A stretch of 64,000 nucleotides of DNA from JBBROS01 sp965213845 (GTDB lineage: Bacteria > Pseudomonadota > Alphaproteobacteria > Acetobacterales > Acetobacteraceae), in the NCBI GenBank assembly GCA_965213845.1, contig CBDCAI010000001.1:18361-82360 (forward strand), given 5' to 3'. Below the pieces are notes generated by a model. It searched no databases. It had not been told where the DNA came from and was given only the letters and a program-made list of their open reading frames with translations. This document shows positions 18,621 through 29,558 of the stretch, in pieces. Positions within the stretch are counted from its first letter, which is position 1, and every line of letters starts with the position of its first letter. The position numbers were made by a program, and so were the translations under genes.

Positions 18621-19516
18621 GCGGGCACCCCGGCTGCGGCGGGAGTGGCGCGGCGGCCGATCTCGCGCCAGACGGCCGAGACGTCGAGCCCGCCTTCGCC
18701 GTGGCCGTCCAGCGCCCCGAACAGCTCGATCAGGAGGGGCAACAGGGTGGTTTGCATGCCGTTCGTCTCCGCCTGCGCCTGTGCCGCCCGCAGGTCCTTA
18801 AGCTGGTAGCGGGCGGGGCCGCCGGGTTGGAAGTCCTGCTGCACCATGCGCCGGCCGTGCTCGCGCAGGATGGTGGAGTCCGCGAAGCCGCCGAGCAGCG
18901 CCTGCTGCAGGGCGGCCGGGTCCGCGCCGCCCGCCCGGGCGAAGTGCAGGGCCTCGGCCACCGCCACCATGGTGCCGCCGACGATGATCTGGTTGGCGAG
19001 CTTGGCCAGCTGGCCGCTGCCGAGCGGGCCCACATGGGTCATGCGCCCGAGCGGCTGCATCACGGGGGCGATCCGCCCGATATCGGGGGCGGTGCCGCCG
19101 CCAAGGATGGCCAGGGTGCCGTCGCGCGCGCCCCGCTCCCCGCCCGAGACGGGCGCGTCGACGAAGCCGACGCCTGCGGGCATCCGGGCCGCCTGGGCGC
19201 GGCATGCCTCCACCGGAATGGAGCTCATCACGACCAGGACGCTGCCCGGGCGCAGGGCCTCCACGGCGTTCGTGGGCCCGAACAGCACGTCGTCGATCGT
19301 GGCGGCGGTGCTGAGCATGGTGATCGCGACGTCGGCGTGCTGCAGCGCCGCGTGGGCCGTGGGGGCGACGCGGGCGCCGGTTGCGGCCGCCTTGTCGGGC
19401 GTGCGGTTCCAGGCGGCGACGTCGTGGCCGGCGGCGACCAGGCGCCGGGCCATCCAGCCGCCCATGATGCCGGTGCCGAGCACCGCGACGCGGGACGGCG
19501 GCGGCCCGTCACCCAA
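18617..19516 (-). CDS. Beta-hydroxyacid dehydrogenase (3-hydroxyisobutyrate / tartronate semialdehyde type)
   Basis: A 299-residue NAD(P)-dependent dehydrogenase. It has the RVAVLGTGIMGGWMARRL dinucleotide motif, the substrate loop VDAPVSGGERGARDGTLAILGGG and the catalytic Lys in LGSGQLAKLANQIIVGG. The only usable start is TTG at 19516: ATG and GTG are absent before the Rossmann strand and an in-frame TAA lies seven codons upstream. That TTG is inside the last copy (in reading direction) of a 13-bp tandem repeat that also contains the upstream gene's stop, so initiation is tied to the repeat. Precise substrate unknown. Confidence 0.88.
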   Translation of the reverse strand: MGDGPPPSRVAVLGTGIMGGWMARRLVAAGHDVAAWNRTPDKAAATGARVAPTAHAALQHADVAITMLSTAATIDDVLFGPTNAVEALRPGSVLVVMSSIPVEACRAQAARMPAGVGFVDAPVSGGERGARDGTLAILGGGTAPDIGRIAPVMQPLGRMTHVGPLGSGQLAKLANQIIVGGTMVAVAEALHFARAGGADPAALQQALLGGFADSTILREHGRRMVQQDFQPGGPARYQLKDLRAAQAQAETNGMQTTLLPLLIELFGALDGHGEGGLDVSAVWREIGRRATPAAAGVPA

Positions 19517-19572
19517 GGCGCTTATCCAAGGCGCTTATCCAAGGCGCTTATCCAAGGCGCTTATCCAAGGCG
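19515..19572. repeat. 13-bp tandem repeat over a stop/start junction (about 4.5 copies)
   Basis: Four identical units AAGGCGCTTATCC at 19515-19527, 19528-19540, 19541-19553 and 19554-19566 are followed by a partial AAGGCG at 19567-19572. Read on the minus strand, each unit contains a TTG that can act as a start and a TAA stop. The upstream reductase ends in the unit nearest it and the downstream dehydrogenase starts in the unit nearest it. Because 13 is not a multiple of 3, gain or loss of a unit shifts the frame linking the two. Confidence 0.95.
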
Positions 19573-21036
19573 GGCAGCCTTCTTCACGACAGCGAGTTCG
19601 CCGGCCTCGGGGGATTTCTTGTAGGCGGGGTCCAGCGGGTAGCAGCCGGAGACGATGCCGTTGCGGGGCGCGGTGGTGCAGTCGCTGAAGGTGCGGCAGA
19701 GGCGCTTCTTCTTCATGACGCCCGTGCTCAGCACGTCGCGCGGCAGCTCGGGATACGACAGGACCATGCGGCCGAGGCCCACGAAGTCCGTCCAGCCCTC
19801 CCGCACCGCCGCCTGCGCCACGTGGGGCAGGAACTCCTGGAGGTAGGTGTAGCCGCTGCCCACCACGACCATGCTGGGGAAGCGTTGCTTCAGCGCCCGC
19901 GTGACGCTCAGCAGGCGCAGCACGCCGGCCAGCGGCTCCTCCGGCGGGCGATACCCGTCGGAGGGCGGGTAGAGCGCGGGGCGGGTGACATGCGGGTTGT
20001 AGTAGGGGCTGCCGGCCGTGACGTTCAGCAGGTCGATCCCGAGTTCCTGCATGACGGTGCAGAATTCGATGGCGGGCGCCAGGTCGAACTGCGTGGGGTC
20101 GTCCGCCCGGGCGCCGAACACCGCGTCGTAGGGCGCCTCGTGCGGCTCCGGCACGCCCGGGCCCAGGGCTTCGGCCGTGGACAGCGCCGGGTCTGGGCGG
20201 TAGGGCACGAGGTCGATGGCGCTGAGGCGGACGCCGATCTGCAGGCCCGGGGCTTCGGCGCGGATGCCGGCCGCGATCTCCCGCAGGAAGCGGGTGCGGT
20301 TCTCGAGGCTGCCGCCGAAGCGGCCGGGGCGGTGGACGGCGCTGAGGAACTCGTGGCCCAGGTAGCCGTGGCAGTGCTTGATGTCGACGAAGTCGTAGCC
20401 GCAGCGCTGGGCGCGCCGGGCTGCCGCGACATAGGCCTCGATCAGCCGCTCGATCTCGTCGTCGGTCATGACGGGCTGGCCGGCCGCCACGCCGAACTTC
20501 GCGTCCAGGATGGGGTGGCGGTACAGGATCACGGGTTGCAGCCCCTGCCCGGCGCGGGGCCGGCAGAAGCGCCCGGAATGCGTCAGCTGCAGCCCGATCA
20601 GCAGCGGGCCCGCGTCGTTCTCGCAGGCGGGGTCCCGATGCGCCGCCAGCAGGGTTTCGCGCAGCCCGGCGATGGCGCCTTCGGTGTGGGCGGCGAGGCA
20701 CAGCTGGCGCGGGTTGGCCCGGCCGTCCCCTCGCACGGCGACGGCCTCGCCGCCCCAGATCAGCTTGGCGCCGCTGCGGCCGAAATTCGCCCAGCGCAGC
20801 CGCGTGCGCTCCGACGGCATTCCGTCCTCCGTGCCGTCCCAGCCCTCCATCGGCAGGATGCAGAAGCGGTTGGTCAGCTGCCGGCCGCACACGGACATGG
20901 GCTGGGCCAGCGGGGCGGCGGGCCCGGTCTCGATGACGGGGTCGCAGGGGAACGACAGGCCCATGGCCCCGGCATGCGCCAGGAAGCCCGACACGTCCCC
21001 GAGCGACGCGACTTTGGGGTATTCGCCGAATTTCAG
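19561..21036 (-). CDS. Old-yellow-enzyme-family NADH:flavin oxidoreductase
   Basis: A protein of about 491 residues with the FMN TIM barrel of the OYE/2,4-dienoyl-CoA-reductase group. Recognisable blocks are LTNRFCILPMEGWDGTEDG, LLIGLQLTHSGRF (the His of the active site follows LTHSGR in OYEs), CGYDFVDIKHCHGYLGHEFLS, with the substrate-binding His pair, and GLGRMVLSYPELP. A Cys-rich C-terminal part (LCRTFSDCTTA, GCYPLD) could hold an iron-sulfur cluster, but the second domain of dienoyl-CoA reductase is absent. The best ribosome site, GGAGGG, sits six bases before a CTG at 21036; a GTG at 21078 is the nearest ordinary start. It heads the long minus-strand run. Confidence 0.85.
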   Translation of the reverse strand: MKFGEYPKVASLGDVSGFLAHAGAMGLSFPCDPVIETGPAAPLAQPMSVCGRQLTNRFCILPMEGWDGTEDGMPSERTRLRWANFGRSGAKLIWGGEAVAVRGDGRANPRQLCLAAHTEGAIAGLRETLLAAHRDPACENDAGPLLIGLQLTHSGRFCRPRAGQGLQPVILYRHPILDAKFGVAAGQPVMTDDEIERLIEAYVAAARRAQRCGYDFVDIKHCHGYLGHEFLSAVHRPGRFGGSLENRTRFLREIAAGIRAEAPGLQIGVRLSAIDLVPYRPDPALSTAEALGPGVPEPHEAPYDAVFGARADDPTQFDLAPAIEFCTVMQELGIDLLNVTAGSPYYNPHVTRPALYPPSDGYRPPEEPLAGVLRLLSVTRALKQRFPSMVVVGSGYTYLQEFLPHVAQAAVREGWTDFVGLGRMVLSYPELPRDVLSTGVMKKKRLCRTFSDCTTAPRNGIVSGCYPLDPAYKKSPEAGELAVVKKAARLG

Positions 21037-21203
21037 TGCCGTCCCTCCGCGTCCGGCCCTGTCGCGGGCCTTGTTCACGTGCCGGGAACCCTGAGCGCGG
21101 GCCCTGGCCCTGTCAACGGACGACGGGACAATCGATCGAACCGTGTCGCGCAGAGACGGTGCGACGGAAAAGCCGGACCGCGGAGACACGGAGGACGATG
21201 AGA

Positions 21204-21215
21204 GGGCGATCGCCC
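21204..21215. promoter_or_regulatory. Perfect 12-bp palindrome in a divergent promoter region
   Basis: GGGCGATCGCCC reads the same on both strands and lies in the roughly 280-bp stretch between the divergent reductase gene and the shikimate-dehydrogenase-like gene. No gene is visible in this gap. A dimeric regulator site is possible; no regulator gene lies next to it. Confidence 0.3.
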
Positions 21216-21320
21216 TGCAACGGGCGACGCTGCCGTTGACACCTTTTCGGGCCGCCGCGATGGTTCTGCCGGACGGTTCTGGCCGGGGCTCCGCAGAGGG
21301 CCCGGACGTGGAGGGCGCGG

Positions 21321-22124
21321 ATGGCGGCGGGGGTGATCAACGGCGCGACGCGGCTCTATGCCATCATCGGCGACCCGATCGACCATGTCCGCGTGCCCAC
21401 GCGCTTCAACGAACGGTTCGCGGCGGCGGGTCGCAACGCCGTCTGCGTGCCGGTGCAGCTGCCCCGGGCCGGGTTCGCGGCGGGGATGGCCGGGCTGAAG
21501 GCGCTGGCGAACCTCGATGGCTTCATCGTCACGGCGCCGCACAAGGCCGCCATGCCCCGGTATTGCGACGTGATCGAGCCCGGCGCGCAGCGGGTCGGCG
21601 CGGTGAACGCCGTGCGGCGCCTGGCGGACGGGCGGTATGCGGGCACGATGCTGGATGGGCTCGGCTTCGTGGCCGGGCTGCGGGCGCAGGGGCATGAACC
21701 CCGGGGGTGCCGCGTGTTCGTCATGGGGGCGGGCGGGGCTGCCGCCGCCATCGGCTTCGCCCTGGCCGAGGCGGGCGCCCGGGCGATCCGCTTCGGCAAC
21801 CGCACCCCGGCGCATGCGGCGGCCCTGGCCGCGCGGATTGCGGAGGCCTTCCCGGCCTGCGCCGTCGCCGCTGGCCCGGCGGCGCCCGACGACGTGGACA
21901 TCGCCGTGAACGCGACCTCGCTGGGGCTGCTGCCCGGCGACGCGCTGCCGTTCGATCCCGCGGCCCTCCGCCCCGGCGCCCTCGTCGCCGACGTGCTGAT
22001 GTATCCGGTGCCCACGGCGCTGATCGCCGCGGCGGACCGCGCGGGGTTCGCCACCCATGCCGGGCGGCACATGCTGGAGGGTCAGCTCGGGTTGATGGCG
22101 GACTTCCTGGGTCTCGACCCATGA
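21321..22124 (+). CDS. Shikimate/quinate dehydrogenase-like protein (first copy)
   Basis: A 267-residue AroE-fold dehydrogenase with GGAGG well placed before the ATG. It has the catalytic Lys in IVTAPHKAAM, GAVNAVRRL, the catalytic Asp in GTMLDGLGFV, the GAGGAAAAI dinucleotide turn and NATSLGL. The N-terminal substrate loop reads GDPIDHVRVP, without the SxS serines that hold the shikimate carboxylate in true AroE. So it probably acts on a related cyclic hydroxyacid in catabolism rather than in aromatic biosynthesis. Its stop overlaps the start of the DUF993 gene. Confidence 0.85.
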   Translation: MAAGVINGATRLYAIIGDPIDHVRVPTRFNERFAAAGRNAVCVPVQLPRAGFAAGMAGLKALANLDGFIVTAPHKAAMPRYCDVIEPGAQRVGAVNAVRRLADGRYAGTMLDGLGFVAGLRAQGHEPRGCRVFVMGAGGAAAAIGFALAEAGARAIRFGNRTPAHAAALAARIAEAFPACAVAAGPAAPDDVDIAVNATSLGLLPGDALPFDPAALRPGALVADVLMYPVPTALIAAADRAGFATHAGRHMLEGQLGLMADFLGLDP

Positions 22125-23293
22125 GCGCCACGACACCCCGCATCATGCTGCCGGGCCCGGACCGGAGCCTGGTTGCGTATCGGCCGGGGCCGCCGCGCGC
22201 GTTTGCCCGGCCGACGCGGCCCTTCACCCGCATCGCCTATTCCGCCGCCCATGTGGTGTCCGACCCGTGGGCCGCGACGGACCCCTGGCAGCAGTCCCGC
22301 ATCGACTGGGACGCGACGCTCGCATACCGGCGGCACCTCTGGTCGCTGGGGCTGGGCGTGGCGGAGGCGATGGACACCGCCCAGCGCGGCATGGGTCTGG
22401 ACTGGCCGCTGAGCCTGGAGCTGATCGGCCGTACGGTGCGGGAGGCGGCGGGCATCCCGGGCGCCCTCGTCGCCTCGGGCGCCGGGACCGACCACCTGCC
22501 AGACGGCGTGCCCTGCAGCATCGACGCTGTCGTCGCCGCCTATGAGATGCAGTGCGCGGCGATCGAGCGCTGCGGGGGTGGCATCATCCTGATGGCGTCG
22601 CGCGCGCTGGCTGCTGCGGCGCGCGGGCCCGAGGACTACCGCCGCGTCTATCGCCGCGTGTTGTCGCAGCTGCGGGGCAAGGCGATCCTGCACTGGCTGG
22701 GCGACATGTTCGACCCGGCGTTGGCCGGCTATTGGGGGGCGGGCGACGTCGACACCGCGATGGAGGTGTGCCTCGAGGTCATTGCGGAGAACGCCGCGCA
22801 TGTGGACGGGATCAAGATCTCGCTGCTCGACAAGGAGAAGGAGGTCGCGTTGCGGGCGCGGCTGCCGCCGGGCTGCCGGATGTACACGGGCGACGACTTT
22901 AACTATCCCACGCTGATCGAAGGCGCCGGCGGGCAGCATTCCGATGCGCTGCTGGGCATCTTCGACCCGATCGCGCCGGCTGCGGCGGCCGCGCTGGGGT
23001 GCCTGGCGACGGGCGACGCGGCCGGGTTCCATGCGGTGCTGGGGCCGACGGTGCCGCTGTCCCGCCACATGTTCGCGGCGCCGACGCGGTTCTACAAGAC
23101 CGGGGTGGTGTTCATGGCCTACCTGAACGGCCACCAGGATCACTTCACCATGGTGGGCGGCCAGCAGTCGGCGCGCGGCCTGCCGCATCTGGTCGAGCTG
23201 TTCCGCCTCGCGGACCAGGCCGGCCTGCTGCACGACCCGGACGAGGCCTGCGCCCGCATGCGGAAAGTGCTCGCGGTTCAAGGCATCATCTGA
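22121..23293 (+). CDS. DUF993 / dihydrodipicolinate-synthase-like protein
   Basis: A 390-residue protein matching the DUF993 family, predicted to be an aldolase-type TIM barrel related to dihydrodipicolinate synthase. Seen in the sequence are a conserved N-terminal FTRIAYSAAHVVSDP block, GAGTDHLP, HWLGDMFDPALAGYWG and VDGIKISLLDKEKE, whose first Lys is the candidate Schiff-base residue. No member's reaction is known to me. ATG 22121 overlaps the upstream stop as ATGA; the frame is open earlier only as a shadow of the upstream gene. It sits between a dehydrogenase and an isomerase, so a retro-aldol step in the same pathway is plausible but inferred. Confidence 0.82.
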   Translation: MSATTPRIMLPGPDRSLVAYRPGPPRAFARPTRPFTRIAYSAAHVVSDPWAATDPWQQSRIDWDATLAYRRHLWSLGLGVAEAMDTAQRGMGLDWPLSLELIGRTVREAAGIPGALVASGAGTDHLPDGVPCSIDAVVAAYEMQCAAIERCGGGIILMASRALAAAARGPEDYRRVYRRVLSQLRGKAILHWLGDMFDPALAGYWGAGDVDTAMEVCLEVIAENAAHVDGIKISLLDKEKEVALRARLPPGCRMYTGDDFNYPTLIEGAGGQHSDALLGIFDPIAPAAAAALGCLATGDAAGFHAVLGPTVPLSRHMFAAPTRFYKTGVVFMAYLNGHQDHFTMVGGQQSARGLPHLVELFRLADQAGLLHDPDEACARMRKVLAVQGII

Positions 23294-23301
23294 CGCCGCC
23301 G

Positions 23302-24120
23302 ATGGCCGACCTGGCGCGCCTGTCGTTGAACACCGTCACGCTGCGGGACCAGTACTCCCTGGCGCAGTGCATCGAGGCCTGTGCCCGGCACGGCATCCCG
23401 GGAATCGCGCCCTGGCGCGACGCGCTGGCCGAGCTGGGGCTGGCGCAGGCGGTGCGGCGGATCCGGGACGCGGGACTGCGGGTGTCGAGCCTGTGCCGGG
23501 GCGGGCTGTTCGGCGGGGCGGGGGGCACGCCGGAGGAGAACCGCCGCGCGATCCATGAGGCGCATGCGCTGGGGGCCGACTGCCTGGTGATGGTGGCGGG
23601 CGGGCTTCCACCGGGGTCGAAGAACCTGGAGGGGGCTCGCAGCGCGGCGCTGGACGGGCTGGCGGCGCTGCTGCCGCTGGCGCGGGCGGCCGGGGTGCGC
23701 CTGGGGCTGGAGCCGCTGCACCCCATGACGGCGGCCGACCGGTCCGTGCTGTGCACCGCGGGGCAGGCGCTGGACTGGGTTGCGGCGCTGGGCGACGGCG
23801 TGGGGCTCGTGCTCGACGCGTATCATGTCTGGTGGGACCCGGGGCTCGATGCGGCGCTGGCCCGGGCTTCCGGCGTGGTAGAGGGGGGATTGGTCTGCGG
23901 ATTCCATGTCGACGACTGGCTGGTGCCCACCACGGACACGGTGTTCGACCGCGGGATGATGGGCGACGGCGTGATCGACCTTCCGGCGCTGCGGCGCGGG
24001 GTGGACGGCACGGGTTATGCCGGAATGATCGAGGTGGAGATCCTGTCCCGCCGCTGGTGGCGGCACGACCCGGACGCGCTGCTGACGTCGATCAGGGAGC
24101 GCTTCCGGGACTGCTGCTGA
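23302..24120 (+). CDS. Sugar phosphate isomerase/epimerase family protein
   Basis: A 272-residue AP-endonuclease-2-like TIM barrel of the xylose-isomerase type. Metal ligands are visible as the Glu of RLGLEPLHP, Asp-His of LVLDAYHVWWD, the His-Val-Asp-Asp of CGFHVDDW, and the Glu of GMIEVEIL. The family includes hydroxypyruvate isomerases, inosose dehydratases and 3-dehydroshikimate dehydratases; the last would suit the dehydrogenase neighbours but is not proven. It starts nine bases after the DUF993 stop and its 3' end overlaps the convergent second dehydrogenase gene by 29 bp. Confidence 0.85.
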   Translation: MADLARLSLNTVTLRDQYSLAQCIEACARHGIPGIAPWRDALAELGLAQAVRRIRDAGLRVSSLCRGGLFGGAGGTPEENRRAIHEAHALGADCLVMVAGGLPPGSKNLEGARSAALDGLAALLPLARAAGVRLGLEPLHPMTAADRSVLCTAGQALDWVAALGDGVGLVLDAYHVWWDPGLDAALARASGVVEGGLVCGFHVDDWLVPTTDTVFDRGMMGDGVIDLPALRRGVDGTGYAGMIEVEILSRRWWRHDPDALLTSIRERFRDCC

Positions 24121-24919
24121 CGGCGAAGTAGTCCATCAGCGCGTCGGCCTGGCCCTGCAGCATCGCGGCGCCATCGAGGGTGCGGCAGCCGCAGTGCCGG
24201 GCATGGGCGCCGAGCGGCGTGTCGTGGGTGACGATGTCCATGACGAACAGGCCGGGCGGCAGCGGGCCGAAGCGGGCCGGCATGCCGTCGCCCGGGTTCA
24301 TGCCGACGGGCGTGCAGTTGACCAGCAGGGTGCAGCCCGCGACATCCGCCGGGTCGGTGCCGGCGGATACGTCGCAGGCGGGCCGGTGGCCGGCGACGCG
24401 CCGTGCGAGCGCTGCCGCTCGGGCCGGGTCGGTGTCGTGCAGGCGCAGCCGCCGTGCCCCGGCATCGGCCAGGGCGACCGCCACCGCGCTGCCGGCCCCG
24501 CCTGCGCCCAGGATGGAGACCGTGGCGCCCGGGAGCGGGAACCCCGCCGCCTGCAGGGCGCGCACCAGTCCCAGGCCGTCGAACATGTCGCCCTCCCACC
24601 GGCCGTCCGTGGCCCGGCGCAGCGCGTTGACGGCGCCGACCGCCGTGCCATGGGGGCCCACCCGGTCCATCAGCGTCATCGCCCGGGCCTTGTAGGGCAC
24701 GGTCACCACCAGCCCGTCGAGGTTCGGCATCGCCATCAGGGCGCGCATCGTGGCCTCAAACCCGTCCGGCAGCACGTGCATCGGCACCAGGACGGCGTTG
24801 CGGCCCGCGGCGCGCAGGCGTGCGGTCATCACGGCGGGCGAGAGCGCCTGGGCGATGGGGTGCCCGACGATGCCGAACAGGCGCGTGGCGCCATTCATCA
24901 GCAAGGTGGGTTCGGTCAC
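24092..24919 (-). CDS. Shikimate/quinate dehydrogenase-like protein (second copy)
   Basis: A 275-residue AroE-fold dehydrogenase starting at a GTG that overlaps the CoA-transferase stop. It has the substrate loop GHPIAQALSP, with one of the usual serines, the catalytic Lys of VTVPYKARAM, GAVNALRRA, the catalytic Asp of GDMFDGLGLV, a GAGGAGSAVAVAL turn and NCTPVGM. It is clearly a paralogue of the gene at 21321 (shared NLDG, GRNAV, GAVNA and DGLG blocks) but more like classical AroE. Whether it serves biosynthesis or catabolism cannot be decided; it lies in an uptake/CoA-transferase operon, which favours catabolism. Confidence 0.87.
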   Translation of the reverse strand: MTEPTLLMNGATRLFGIVGHPIAQALSPAVMTARLRAAGRNAVLVPMHVLPDGFEATMRALMAMPNLDGLVVTVPYKARAMTLMDRVGPHGTAVGAVNALRRATDGRWEGDMFDGLGLVRALQAAGFPLPGATVSILGAGGAGSAVAVALADAGARRLRLHDTDPARAAALARRVAGHRPACDVSAGTDPADVAGCTLLVNCTPVGMNPGDGMPARFGPLPPGLFVMDIVTHDTPLGAHARHCGCRTLDGAAMLQGQADALMDYFAVSSSPGSAP

Positions 24920-26574
24920 TCCGCGGCCTTCGCGCCTGTCGGGTGCAGCACGCGAAGCGCGGCGGGTGGCGGGCGGCGCACCCCGCGGCGGAGATGCCCG
25001 GCCAGGTCGATCGGCTCCGGCTGGAACAGGCGCGGGTCCATCTCGTGCAGGCCGGGCGCGACGATGGGGCGGAACGCCATCCGGGCCAGCACGTCGCGCT
25101 CGAGGTCGATGCCGGGGGCCAGCTCCGTCAGCGTGACGCCTTCGGGCAAGAGCTCGAACACGGCCCGCTCCGTGACATAGAGCACGGGCTGGCCCCGGGC
25201 CCGGGCGTAGGCGCCGCTGAACGTCACCTGCTCGACGGCGGCGACCAGCTTCGTGCCCGGCGCGTCCTGCGCGATCGACAGGCGGCCGGCGCCCACGTGC
25301 AGCACGCTGCGCCCGGCGCCGAACGTGCCGCTGAACACGACGGCACGGGCGTTCTGGCTGATGTTGATGAAGCCGCCGGGGCCGATGATGCGTCCGCCGA
25401 AGCGGCTGACGTTGACGTTGCCGGCGGCGTCCAGCTCGGCGAAGGACAGGAAGGCGAGGTCGAGCCCGCCGCCGTCGTAGAAGTCGAACTGGTAGGGCTG
25501 GTCGACCATCGCGGCGTAGTTGCGGGCGGCCCCGGCCTCGTTGCCCGAGGCGGGGGCGCCGCCGATCAGGCCCTGCTCGTTGGTGAAGCACACCGCATCG
25601 AGCGCACCCTCCTCGGCGGCGACGGCGGCGATGCCGGTCGAGATGCCGGAGCCGAGGTTGCAGACCGCGCCCGGGAACAGCGCCATCGCGGCGCGGCGGG
25701 CGATCACCTTGCGCGGGTCGAGCGGCAGCACCGGCACGTCGCTGTCCGGCGTGCGGAGCGCCCCGGCGTAGGAGGCGCTGTATTCCGTGGCGTAGGTCTG
25801 CCACTGGCCGGGGTCGAGCACGACCAGGTCGATCAGGATACCGGGGATCTTCACGTGCTTGGCCGGCAGCGTGCCGCGGCGGGCCAGGCGCTTGACCTGC
25901 ACGACGACGACGCCCCCCGCGCGGCGGGTCGCCTGGGCCATGGGCAGCATCTCGCCGAAGACGGCTTCCTCCTCCATCGTGACGTTGCCGTCCTCGTCGG
26001 CGGTGGTGCCGCGCAGGAAGCAGACGTCCGGCGTGAAGGGCTTGAAGAACAGGTGCTCCTCGCCGCGGAAGTCGACCAGCTCCACCAGCTTCTCGATCAC
26101 GGCGGGGGTCACGGCGGGGGTCATGGCGGGGGCCATGGCGGGAGATTGGCGGCCGCCGCCCAGCCTGGGGTCCACGAAGGTGTGCAGGCCGGTCCGGGTC
26201 AGCAGGCCGGGGCGGCCGGCCGCCATCTCCCGCATCAGCTGCGACAGCGCGCCCTGGGGCAGCGTCCAGCCTTCCAGCTTGCCGGCCAGCACAAGGTCCG
26301 AGATCCCGGGCGAGTTGACGAAGGTGCCGCAGACCATGCGGCGCAGCAGCCCCTCCTGCGCCAGGTGCCCGGCGCCGCGCGTTCCGCCGTCGCCCAGCCC
26401 GACCGGGTGCACGGCGCTCAGGCCGCGCGGCTGCCCGGTGTCGCGGAAGCGCTGGCCCAGGGCGGCCAGCAGAGCCTCGGGCACCGCATGGCCGCCGCCG
26501 GAGCCGCCGACCAGCAGCGTGTCGCCGGTGCGGACGATGGCGGCGGCCTCGGAGGCGGAGACGATCTTCGGCAT
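24916..26574 (-). CDS. Acyl-CoA:acetate / 3-oxoacid CoA-transferase family protein (both halves fused)
   Basis: A 552-residue class I CoA-transferase with alpha and beta halves in one chain, like YdiF. The first half has VGGSGGGHAVPEALLAAL and the CoA-binding FLRGTTADEDGN; the second half has LGSGISTGIAAVAAEEG and the catalytic Glu in CFTNEQGLIGG (about residue 333). It activates a small acid by moving CoA from an acyl-CoA. A 12-bp tandem repeat at about 26100-26145 encodes a short Pro/Ala stretch (residues about 144-158), probably a harmless surface loop. It lies between the ABC transporter and the second dehydrogenase gene. Confidence 0.9.
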   Translation of the reverse strand: MPKIVSASEAAAIVRTGDTLLVGGSGGGHAVPEALLAALGQRFRDTGQPRGLSAVHPVGLGDGGTRGAGHLAQEGLLRRMVCGTFVNSPGISDLVLAGKLEGWTLPQGALSQLMREMAAGRPGLLTRTGLHTFVDPRLGGGRQSPAMAPAMTPAVTPAVIEKLVELVDFRGEEHLFFKPFTPDVCFLRGTTADEDGNVTMEEEAVFGEMLPMAQATRRAGGVVVVQVKRLARRGTLPAKHVKIPGILIDLVVLDPGQWQTYATEYSASYAGALRTPDSDVPVLPLDPRKVIARRAAMALFPGAVCNLGSGISTGIAAVAAEEGALDAVCFTNEQGLIGGAPASGNEAGAARNYAAMVDQPYQFDFYDGGGLDLAFLSFAELDAAGNVNVSRFGGRIIGPGGFINISQNARAVVFSGTFGAGRSVLHVGAGRLSIAQDAPGTKLVAAVEQVTFSGAYARARGQPVLYVTERAVFELLPEGVTLTELAPGIDLERDVLARMAFRPIVAPGLHEMDPRLFQPEPIDLAGHLRRGVRRPPPAALRVLHPTGAKAAE

Positions 26575-26607
26575 GGCGGCCCTTCCTGGTGTCGGCCCGT
26601 GGAGGGT

Positions 26608-28682
<2,075 letters not shown>

Positions 28683-28686
<4 letters not shown>

Positions 28687-29558
28687 GGGGCCGCCTTCGG
28701 GTCCAGCCAGTCGCGCACGCCGTCGCCGAGGAAGTTGAAGCCGAGCACGACGCTGAGGATGGCGAGGCCGGGGAAGGCCGCGACCCACCATTGCTGCACC
28801 AGCTCGCGCCCTTCGGCGACCATGGCGCCCCATTCCGCGGTGGGCGGCACGACGCCGAGGCCCAGGAACGACAGGCCGGCGAAGGTGATGATGGCGTTGC
28901 CGACATCGAGCGTGACCAGCACGACCAGGGGGCCGACGGCGTTGGGGATGATGTGGCGGCCCAGGATGCGGGCGGGGCCGTAGCCGGCGACCAGCGCCGC
29001 CTCCACGTATTCGCGCGCCCGTTGCTGCAGCACCAGGCTGCGGGCCAGGCGGGCGAACTTCGGCCACCAGACGATCAGGATGGCGACGATCGTGTTGGTG
29101 GTGCCGATGCCGAGGGCCGCGGCGATGGCCATGGCCAGGATGATGGGCGGGAAGCACAGCACGAGGTCGGTGAAGCGCATGATCGCCTCCTCCACCCAGC
29201 CGCCGACATAGGCGGCGACGCCGCCCAGCAGCGTGCCGACGAGGGCACCCACCGCCACGACGACGATGCCGGTCATCATGGAGATGCGGGCGCCGTACAG
29301 CAGCCGGCTGAGCACGTCGCGGCCCAGCTCGTCCGTGCCCAGCAGATGCAGCGCACCGGGGGGCAGCAGCCGCACGGTCACGTCGACGGCGTCGGGCACG
29401 TGAGGGGCCAGCAGCGGGGCGGCGAGGGCCGTGAACAGCCAGGCCAGCACGATGAGGCCGCCGAGGGCCGCGAGGCCGTAGCGGCGCTGCCACGAGCGGA
29501 CCCTTTGGAAGGCGCCCGGCCGGGCCTGCGCCGGGGTCAGGAGAACCGAGGCGCTCAT
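28683..29558 (-). CDS. ABC transporter permease, DppC type
   Basis: A 291-residue inner-membrane permease with an N-terminal OppC_N segment (ALGGLIVLAWLFTALAAPLLAP), LLGTDELGRDVLSRLLYGARISM, which is diagnostic for DppC/OppC, and the EAA loop around EYVEAALVAGYGPARILGRHIIPN. ATG 29558 lies in the first unit of a 14-bp tandem repeat whose last unit holds the stop of the upstream permease; a TTG at 29564 is the alternative. Substrate could be a peptide, opine or small acid. Confidence 0.93.
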
